Below are positions 39,321-45,335 of a stretch of 45,335 bases of DNA, piece by piece. The position numbers and the translations under genes are program-made. Within the stretch, counting starts at the first letter, position 1; every line of letters starts with the position of its first letter. Below the pieces are notes generated by a model. The model was not told the DNA's origin, did no database searches, and worked only from the letters and a program-made list of their open reading frames with translations. This DNA comes from Candidatus Humimonas hydrogenitrophica. Lineage in GTDB: Bacteria > Gemmatimonadota > Gemmatimonadetes > Palauibacterales > Palauibacteraceae. The stretch spans positions 1 to 45,335 of the forward strand of contig CANPVD010000028.1 in assembly GCA_947581615.1 (NCBI GenBank). Direction: 5' to 3'.

Positions 39321-40043
39321 CTACCTCTCTCCCTGGGAGCTGTCCCCCTGTGCACGGCGTTCGATCTCCTCGACGCCGCGTGCCACCGCGGGCAGGATCT
39401 TCCGCCACCACGGTCGCACACGCCACACGACGAGCCACAGGCGCCCACCCGCCAGGTTCGTCACCCGCACGTACTGGACCGCCTGCGACGCAGGAACCTT
39501 GACCGCATACCGGCGGCCCCGCCAGTCGAAGGCCGCCTCGCGGGCCGCGGGGGCGACGCTCGCCTCCACGAAGATCTCCGACTCGATGCGGATCGTGCCG
39601 TCCTCCGCGGCGGGCACGTCCCGGTAGAAGGCCGGATCGAACGGCCGTCCGGCGTGGCGGCGGAAGTTCTGGTCCACCGCATCGTCGTAGCGCTCCAGTC
39701 CCTCCTCCGAAGCCGAGAACTCGCGGTGGTGGAGGACCTCGTGCAGGATCGTCTCCCACAGCTCGCGGTCCCAGTCGAAGCCCCCGCCGGTCCCGGCCAG
39801 GGCCGCGAAAGAGCCGTGGTGGAGGAAGACCCGTGAGCGGACTTCGCCCTGGCCCGAGTAGCCGTCCGGCCAGTGGTCGGTGACGCACTCGCCCAGCGTG
39901 TAGACGCCCGGGAGGTCGGGGTGCGCCACGATCTCGTCGTCCACCAGGAGCGCGTCGATCCCCTCCCGGAAGGGTTCGGGGATCTCCTCCCACATCTGTT
40001 CGGCCCGCTCCTCGAAGGCCGTCAGTCGCACAGCGTGGCCCAC
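39321..40043 (-). CDS. Zincin_1-type metallopeptidase family protein
   Basis: A 240-residue protein. The N-terminal FEERAEQMWEEIPEPFREGI and ALLVDDEIVAHPDLPGVYTL, and the zinc motif H101-E-V-L-H105 in TILHEVLHHREFSASEEGL, match the minimal Zincin_1 (PF06262) layout. A C-terminal extension of about 100 residues is beta-rich, ending in a basic segment (RLWLVVWRVRPWWRKILP). Function is unknown; related domains are small cytoplasmic zincins. GTG 40043 overlaps the flavin reductase stop by about 20 bp; GTG 40031 in the same frame is an alternative start. The S2P gene follows after 4 bp. Confidence 0.75.
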   Translation of the reverse strand: MGHAVRLTAFEERAEQMWEEIPEPFREGIDALLVDDEIVAHPDLPGVYTLGECVTDHWPDGYSGQGEVRSRVFLHHGSFAALAGTGGGFDWDRELWETILHEVLHHREFSASEEGLERYDDAVDQNFRRHAGRPFDPAFYRDVPAAEDGTIRIESEIFVEASVAPAAREAAFDWRGRRYAVKVPASQAVQYVRVTNLAGGRLWLVVWRVRPWWRKILPAVARGVEEIERRAQGDSSQGER

Positions 40044-40453
40044 CGCCCGGCGTAGTGGACGAGGGGACGGGGCTCCTCGGGGCGCCGGACCTCGGCCGCC
40101 TCGACGCGGCCGATGAACACCGTGTGGTCACCCGCCTCCACGCTCTTCACCACCACGCAGTCACACCACGCCACCGCGCCCTGGAGGAGAGGGGAGCCCG
40201 TGTGGGCGGTGGTCACGGCCAGGTCCTGGAACTTGTCGTCGGGCGTGGTGGCGAAGCGCACCGCCACCTCGCGCTCCGTATCGGCCAGGAAGTTGAGCGC
40301 GAACACGCCCGAGCGCTCGATGATCCCGTGCGTGTTGGCCTCCCGCTCCAGGGAGGCGAGGACGAGGGGGGGATCCAGCGACACCGAGCACACGGCCGTG
40401 GCCGTGAGCCCGTGATGACGCCCGGCATCGTCCCGCGTGGTGACGACGGTCAC
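40022..40453 (-). CDS. flavin reductase-domain protein (start uncertain)
   Basis: A member of the flavin reductase like family (PF01613) that binds FMN and reduces it with NAD(P)H. VTVVTTRDDAGRHHGLTATA, SVSLDPPLVLASL, FALNFLA and VFIGRVEAAEV are family segments. The first in-frame start is GTG 40453, giving 143 residues, but homology clearly continues upstream as FRHVLGHLAGG without a start codon. A GTG at 40506 in another frame would supply a start if one base is missing near 40485. The 3' end overlaps the next gene by about 20 bp. Confidence 0.8.
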   Translation of the reverse strand: MTVVTTRDDAGRHHGLTATAVCSVSLDPPLVLASLEREANTHGIIERSGVFALNFLADTEREVAVRFATTPDDKFQDLAVTTAHTGSPLLQGAVAWCDCVVVKSVEAGDHTVFIGRVEAAEVRRPEEPRPLVHYAGRWATLCD

Positions 40454-40523
40454 GCCTCCGGCCAGGTGGCCGAGGACGTGGCGGAAGACAGCGGCGCGAC
40501 GGCCACGGAGAGGGAGGGGTCCT

Positions 40524-42692
40524 CTAGGAGCCGCCGCCGGACGCGCCGGCGCCGGAGGCGCTGGCGCCCGTGGTGGCGTCGCCGCGGGCGAACTTCACGA
40601 TCCACAGCCCCGAGTTCATGTCGGAGACGAAGATGTGGCCCCTGAACACCTGCGGTCCCCAGGCCATGGCCGCGTTGGGCTCGAACGCATCGGGAGAGGC
40701 GGTGTCGAACCAGCCGATCTCCCGACCCTGCCGGTAGAGGTCGCCCCGCAGCTGACCCGAGATGTCCACGACCCGGAGCCCGCCCTGATAGTAGGCGATG
40801 TACAGCCGACCGTCCTGCGCCCACAGGTTGTGCGATCCGGCCTCCGGCACCCGGAAGTACGCCACTTCCTTCGGGTGGCGGATGTCGCTCACGTCGATGA
40901 CGTGCACGTAGCCCCGCGGCCCGTTCCCGCACTCCGAGCAGCCGAAGATCTCGTCGCTCACGAACACGTAATTCTCGTAGCGGATGGCGTGGTGCGTGTT
41001 GCCGTACGTCTCGGCGCCCCAGCGCGTGCGGTACTTCAGCTGCGACACCTCGACCGGCTTCGTCGGCGTCCCGCCCGCGATCCCGGCGCCCACGTCCAGG
41101 ATGATGAGCCCGTCGTCCCAGTAGCTCACGTAGGCGAGGCCGTCCTTGATCGTGATGTCGTGCAGGTACTTGCCGGGACGGTCGATCTCCCAGCGGCCGA
41201 CCTCCTTCGGGTGGAGGGGGTCGGAGATGTCGATGATGTGGATGGCCCGCGTGCCGTCGTTCACCGCGTACACGAGGTTCCCCGAGATCCAGGTGTTGTG
41301 GACGCCGGCCGTGAGGTCCTGCGTGTAGCTCGTGATGATCTTCGGGTGCGCCGGGATCCGGATGTCCAGGAGGACAATGCCGTTCTTCCGGTCCGAAGCG
41401 CCCTCGCGGGTGAGGACCGCGATCTGGCGCGTGTCGTTGACCTTGATGTCGTTCACGACCCGCGCGTCCACCACCACCGAGTCGGTGATCACGGGCTTGG
41501 CGGGATCGGTGACGTCCCACGCGTACAGGACGTCGCCCCCGGCCCCGTCCGCGTGCGTGCCCGTGTAGACGTAGTCCCGGCCGTCCACGCCCTGGAACGC
41601 CCACAGATCCGACGTGGAGTGGCCGTGCACGACCCCGTGTCCGACCGCCTTCATGGGGATCCGGTAGGGCCGGTGTCGGGCCGAGATCTCCGCCACCGCC
41701 GTCCGGTCGCCGGCCGACGCGGTCACGGAGTACAGCCCGGGACGCTCCGCCACGAAGGTCCCGCTCTCGTCCAGGTAGGCGCCCACGTCCGCGGCGCCGT
41801 CCGGTCCCGCCACCGACCAGCGGACCGGCACGCCCGAGACGGGTCGGCCACGGTCGTCACGGGCCGTCACCGTCAGGTGCACGACGTCCCCGGTGAGCGT
41901 GTCGATCGAGGCGGGCGTCACGGCGAGGGATCGCACCGGGCTCTTCACCACCCGCACCGTTCCCGTCACCTCGGTGCCTCCCGAGCGCGCCGTCACCGCG
42001 GCCTTGCCGGGAGCCAGTGCGCTGGCGAGGCCGTGATCGGTGACGGCCAGCACCGCCGTGTCCGAGGAGCTCCAGCGCAGCGGCGCGCCCTCGCGCTCCC
42101 CGACCCGGGAGAAGGCGATGGCCTCGAGGCGGGTCCGGGTGCCCTGGTACAGGCTGTCCGGGACGTCCGTGAGCTCGATCCGCACGACCGGGAGGGGCGA
42201 GACCCGGATGGCGGCCCGGGCGAGGATGCTCCGGCTCTCGGCCCCGGGGCGGGCGGGAGGCACGGCGACGACGCCGTACAGGATCGCCGTGCCGGCCTCG
42301 AGGCCCTTCAACCAGCCCGAGGAGTCGTCGTAGGCGGCCGACCGACCGCTCACGAAGGCCCGCAGGGGCGCCCCCTCCACGGCCTTTCCGGCCGAGTCCA
42401 GCGCCGTGACCCGGACGCGCGCCGAGTCACCGACCTGGAGCTCGACCGAGTCCGGAGTGATGGCGATGCGGGAAACGCGCCGGGCGGCCTGTTGCTCGGG
42501 CGTGAGCGGGCGGGCCTCGCTCTCCTCGCCGCGCACCCCGGCGCGCGGACCGCCCGACGGTGGTCCCGCGGGGCCGGCGCTGGCGCAGGCTCCGGCGACG
42601 ACGGCGGCGAACAGACCGGCGAGGATCGAGATGGGGATGCGCCGGCGGCCCGGGATCGAGGGACGGCTCGGCTCTGGACGGCGGCTCAGCAT
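40524..42692 (-). CDS. LVIVD-repeat lipoprotein with three Big-like domains
   Basis: A 722-residue protein with an N-terminal lipobox-like VVAGAC (C36), Arg/Pro-rich before it. Three bacterial Ig-like (Big) domains (about 75-330) show RIAITPDSVELQVGDSARVR, TRTRLEAIAFS and RSLAVTPASIDTLTGDVVHL patterns. About ten LVIVD repeats then form a propeller-like domain (about 350-710): DVLYAWDVTDPAKPVITDSV, YAVNDGTRAIHIIDISDPLH and LLDIRIPAHP. A Gly/Ala/Ser tail ends it. It should be anchored at the cell surface and bind or process extracellular ligands. ATG 42692 has GGAGG 9 bp upstream. Confidence 0.87.
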   Translation of the reverse strand: MLSRRPEPSRPSIPGRRRIPISILAGLFAAVVAGACASAGPAGPPSGGPRAGVRGEESEARPLTPEQQAARRVSRIAITPDSVELQVGDSARVRVTALDSAGKAVEGAPLRAFVSGRSAAYDDSSGWLKGLEAGTAILYGVVAVPPARPGAESRSILARAAIRVSPLPVVRIELTDVPDSLYQGTRTRLEAIAFSRVGEREGAPLRWSSSDTAVLAVTDHGLASALAPGKAAVTARSGGTEVTGTVRVVKSPVRSLAVTPASIDTLTGDVVHLTVTARDDRGRPVSGVPVRWSVAGPDGAADVGAYLDESGTFVAERPGLYSVTASAGDRTAVAEISARHRPYRIPMKAVGHGVVHGHSTSDLWAFQGVDGRDYVYTGTHADGAGGDVLYAWDVTDPAKPVITDSVVVDARVVNDIKVNDTRQIAVLTREGASDRKNGIVLLDIRIPAHPKIITSYTQDLTAGVHNTWISGNLVYAVNDGTRAIHIIDISDPLHPKEVGRWEIDRPGKYLHDITIKDGLAYVSYWDDGLIILDVGAGIAGGTPTKPVEVSQLKYRTRWGAETYGNTHHAIRYENYVFVSDEIFGCSECGNGPRGYVHVIDVSDIRHPKEVAYFRVPEAGSHNLWAQDGRLYIAYYQGGLRVVDISGQLRGDLYRQGREIGWFDTASPDAFEPNAAMAWGPQVFRGHIFVSDMNSGLWIVKFARGDATTGASASGAGASGGGS

Positions 42693-42762
42693 CGACACGT
42701 GCCTCCACGCAGGGTGCGGTGGGAACGGCTTGGACCCGGAGGGGCGAGACGGCACCGAGCGT

Positions 42763-44217
42763 CTACTCTCCCGCCGACTCGAAGCGGCGGCCCAGCCACC
42801 GGTTCAGCAGGAGGAAGACCGCGATCGCCAGCGCCCACTGTATCAGGACGGTGCCCGAGTTGGAAGTCGAGAGAAGCGTCAGCGAGGCGCCGATGTCGTG
42901 ACGGTTGAAGGCCTGGGCCAGCCACCAGACCATGAGCACCACGGCCTGGGCCGCCACCAGCCACATCACCACGTTCCACCACCGACCGATCCTCAGATCC
43001 GCCCCCTCGTCGTTCAGGAGCTCGCGCCGGAATCGGTCCACGCCGAAGCGCAGCACCGAGACGGCGAAGAAGAAGCCCGACAACAGGAGTCCGACCCCCC
43101 ACACCCAGTCCTGGTTCCGGAGCACGTTGATCCAGATCGCCGAGGGGAGCCCGAGGAGGAAGCCGAACACGCCCACGACGAGGATGGCGCGCCCCCGGGT
43201 CCAGCCCGCGTCGATGAGGACGCGGGCGGCGAGCTCGATCATCGAGATCAGGCTGCTCCAGGCGGCGAAGAACAGGGCCAGGAAGAAGAGGACCATGAAC
43301 GGCTCGCCGGCCGGCATGCGGTGGAAGAGTTGCGGCACCCAGATGAAAGTGAGGCCCTCGTTCCCCGCTCCCACGATCTGCTGGGCCGCCTGGGGGAGGA
43401 TGGCCAGGGCCGTGCACAGCACCATGATGCCGGCCAGGAGCGAGACCGTGTTGTTCCCGAACCCGAGCAGGAAGGCGTTCAGGGTCGTGTCCTCGCTGCG
43501 GCGAAGGTAGACGGCGTAGGCGGTGATCAGTCCCCAGCCCGCGCCCGTGTCCCACGCGTTCTGGGTCAGAGCCTGCAGCCACACCCGTGGATGCGAGAGG
43601 TCCGACCAGTGGGGCGTGAACAGGAAGGCCAGCCCGCGATCGGCGCCCGGCAGGGTCACGGCCCGGATGGCCAGGATGATGACCATGACGAACAGGCTCG
43701 GGATCAGCACCTTGGCCGCCCGCTCGATCCCCTGGACGCCCTTCATGACTACGGCGACGCCCAGCGCCATGGAGGTGGCGTGGGTGAGCACCGGCCACCC
43801 GGAGTGGATGTACGACTGCCAGAACCCCCGGGCCGCCTCGGGCGTGGCGGTCGGGATCGAGCTGGTGATCGAGCCCCACAGGTAACGCAGGGTCCAGCCC
43901 ATGACCACCGAGTAGTAGAACATGATCGCCGTGGCCGTGAACGCGACCCAGGCGCCCATCCAGGCGTGCTTCTTCCCGAAGATGCGCGTGAACGCCCCGA
44001 CCGGACCGGAGCGGGCCCGCTTGCCCAGCGAGAACTCGACCAGGATGAGGGGCACGGACCAGAGGAGGAGGAAGACGACCCACGCCACCAGGAAGCTACC
44101 CCCGCCGTTGGACGCGGCCACCCGCGGGAAGCGCCAGATGTTCCCCGTCCCGACCGCCATGCCGAGCATGGCCAGCATGGTCCCGTAGCGAGAGGTGAAG
44201 TGCGTCTGATCACTCAT
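42763..44217 (-). CDS. SNF-family sodium-dependent transporter
   Basis: A 484-residue neurotransmitter:sodium symporter of the LeuT fold with about 11-12 helices. The TM1 signature AVGTGNIWRFPRVAASNGG and the TM6 region with GFGNNTVSLLAG support this family. Bacterial members import amino acids with Na+. The ATG overlaps the hydrolase stop (ATGA). It is read in one block with glycyl-tRNA synthetase and the hydrolase, which could point to an amino acid substrate such as glycine (inference). Confidence 0.92.
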   Translation of the reverse strand: MSDQTHFTSRYGTMLAMLGMAVGTGNIWRFPRVAASNGGGSFLVAWVVFLLLWSVPLILVEFSLGKRARSGPVGAFTRIFGKKHAWMGAWVAFTATAIMFYYSVVMGWTLRYLWGSITSSIPTATPEAARGFWQSYIHSGWPVLTHATSMALGVAVVMKGVQGIERAAKVLIPSLFVMVIILAIRAVTLPGADRGLAFLFTPHWSDLSHPRVWLQALTQNAWDTGAGWGLITAYAVYLRRSEDTTLNAFLLGFGNNTVSLLAGIMVLCTALAILPQAAQQIVGAGNEGLTFIWVPQLFHRMPAGEPFMVLFFLALFFAAWSSLISMIELAARVLIDAGWTRGRAILVVGVFGFLLGLPSAIWINVLRNQDWVWGVGLLLSGFFFAVSVLRFGVDRFRRELLNDEGADLRIGRWWNVVMWLVAAQAVVLMVWWLAQAFNRHDIGASLTLLSTSNSGTVLIQWALAIAVFLLLNRWLGRRFESAGE

Positions 44218-45161
44218 GTGGTGTGCTCCTCCAGCCAGTCCAGCACCAGCCGGTTGAACGCCCCCGGCATGGAGACATGCGAGCAGTGGCCCGTCCCCGG
44301 GATCTCGACGTAGGTGGCGTCGGGTATGAGCGCCGCGATCTCCTGCGACCACGCCGGCGGACAGTAGGCGTCGCGCGGCCCCTTGACGACCAGGGTGCGC
44401 GCCCGAATGTCGGCGAGCTCGGGCCGCAGGTCCACCCCCCGCAGAAGGTCCACGCGATGCCGCCCCACGCCGGGGCGTACGGTGCGCGCCCCGGTCCACA
44501 GCGCGTAGTCGACCACGTTCTCCGAGCCGGGCGAGTCGTCGAAGATCCACACCGCCTCGCGGCTCCACAGCCGCGCCGCGGCCCGCGCCAGGACGGTGGG
44601 CAGGTAGCGCGTCGTGGCCATCGCCAGGGGGACGAGCGCGGCCCGGTTGAGCCCGACGTGCTCGTAGCTCACCCGATAGAGAGTGTTGACCAGCACCAGT
44701 GCGCGCACTCGTTCGGGGTAGCGCGACGCGAACCGCATGGCGACCGCTCCGCCCAGGCTCTGGCCCACCAGGTGGACCGGGCCCGTGTCGAGAGCGTCCG
44801 TCAGCTCCAGGAGGTCCCGCACGAACCGGTCGAAGGTGTCCTCCGGCGAGAACTCGCCCCGCAGGTCCGCGTCGATGACCCGGTGGCGGTCGGAGAAGGC
44901 GGGGATCTGGTACCGGTAACTCTCCTTGATGCCGTCCGCGCCGGGCACGAGCAGGACGGGCGTGCCCTCCCCCACGTCGACGAGGGATACGCGTACGCCG
45001 TCCGCGTATACGAACGTGCGCTCGGGATAGGGCCGGCCGGCCAGGTCACGGATGGGGGCCGGCCGCAGGGAGCGGTTGCGGTGCACCATGGCCCACAGGT
45101 AGGCACCGGCCGCCGCCCCGGTCCCCGCGGCCCATCCGGCCCACGCGCGACCGCGGCTCAC
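44214..45161 (-). CDS. alpha/beta hydrolase with N-terminal membrane anchor
   Basis: A 315-residue hydrolase. A hydrophobic N-terminal segment (about 7-26) is a signal or membrane anchor. The core has VLLVPGADGIKE (oxyanion), the nucleophile S135 in HLVGQSLGGAVAMRF, an aspartate in VVKGPRDAYCP and the histidine in IPGTGHCSHVSMPG. The fold matches many lipases, peroxidases and esterases; the substrate is unknown. The GTG start is 3 bp after the glycyl-tRNA synthetase stop, and its TGA overlaps the transporter ATG, so three genes are tightly coupled. Confidence 0.88.
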   Translation of the reverse strand: MSRGRAWAGWAAGTGAAAGAYLWAMVHRNRSLRPAPIRDLAGRPYPERTFVYADGVRVSLVDVGEGTPVLLVPGADGIKESYRYQIPAFSDRHRVIDADLRGEFSPEDTFDRFVRDLLELTDALDTGPVHLVGQSLGGAVAMRFASRYPERVRALVLVNTLYRVSYEHVGLNRAALVPLAMATTRYLPTVLARAAARLWSREAVWIFDDSPGSENVVDYALWTGARTVRPGVGRHRVDLLRGVDLRPELADIRARTLVVKGPRDAYCPPAWSQEIAALIPDATYVEIPGTGHCSHVSMPGAFNRLVLDWLEEHTT

Positions 45162-45164
45162 GGG

Positions 45165-45335
45165 CTAGGAGGCGCCCAGCGCGTCGGCCAGGTGGTCGGC
45201 CAGCCCCGAGACCGGGACGCGGACCTGCCCCAGCGTGTCCCGGTCCCGAACGGTGACCGTCTCGTCCTCGAGCGTCTGTCCATCCACCGTGATGCAGAAC
45301 GGGGTCCCCGCCTCGTCCTGCCGCCGGTAGCGCCG
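45165..45335 (-). CDS. glyQS: glycyl-tRNA synthetase (C-terminal fragment, cut by the window)
   Basis: The last 56 codons of a class II glycine-tRNA ligase: [20 protein letters not shown], then [20 protein letters not shown] and [12 protein letters not shown] before [17 protein letters not shown] and the TVRDRDT motif are the anticodon-binding domain signature of the single-chain (alpha-2) enzyme. The rest lies beyond the right edge. The TAG is 3 bp before the hydrolase GTG. Confidence 0.9.
   Translation of the reverse strand, partial: RRYRRQDEAGTPFCITVDGQTLEDETVTVRDRDTLGQVRVPVSGLADHLADALGAS

Overview
The window is very GC-rich, gene-dense bacterial chromosome. Several features suggest a Gemmatimonadota-like organism: an ECF-type sigma factor next to a Ser/Thr kinase with a TPR tail, a PadR regulator paired with a HAAS-like membrane protein, a six-bladed beta-propeller lipoprotein, many exported proteins and lipoproteins, and tRNA genes without an encoded CCA end. 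This is inference from gene content; there is no rRNA or single-copy marker to prove it. No phage, IS element or CRISPR array was seen.

Layout. 0.1-3.4 kb (+): ECF sigma factor and a membrane Ser/Thr kinase-TPR protein. 3.4-9.9 kb (-): two large paralogous exported zincin proteins flanking a small lipoprotein. The two transcription units share a 58-bp non-coding leader, and a related motif precedes the divergent OmpA-like gene. 9.9-12.7 kb (+): OmpA-like protein, a frameshifted mini-lipoprotein and a Cys-tailed exported protein. 12.7-15.1 kb (-): 13 tRNA genes with recognisable promoters and terminators, followed by the remnant of a PIG-L deacetylase gene.

15.2-26 kb (+): cobalamin adenosyltransferase, alpha/beta hydrolase, NTF2-like lipoprotein, SDR, an AIF-like FAD reductase, a MIP18/SufT-type Fe-S factor, FxsA and DoxX. 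These lead into an overlapping chain of GAF protein (fRMsr-like), methyltransferase, geranylgeranyl-reductase-like flavoprotein, SRPBCC protein and ketosynthase, which looks like a small lipid or polyketide pathway. 25.9-28.3 kb (-): a compact operon of a tiny four-cysteine secreted peptide, a one-cysteine thioredoxin-like protein, a beta-propeller lipoprotein and a small membrane protein. This is the best candidate for an undescribed system.

28.4-36.3 kb (+): aldo/keto reductase, an exported protein, an ArsR / ArsP-type permease / mini-thioredoxin metalloid module, a PadR-HAAS pair, a doubly frameshifted serine hydrolase and an intact serine hydrolase lipoprotein. Both regulators (ArsR and PadR) have a TATAGTGGA box almost touching the start codon, which suggests leaderless mRNAs. 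36.3-45.3 kb (-): a collinear run (in transcription order) of glycyl-tRNA synthetase (partial), alpha/beta hydrolase, SNF-family transporter, a Big/LVIVD lipoprotein, flavin reductase, a Zincin_1 metallopeptidase, a site-2 protease with CBS domains, endonuclease III and QueG.
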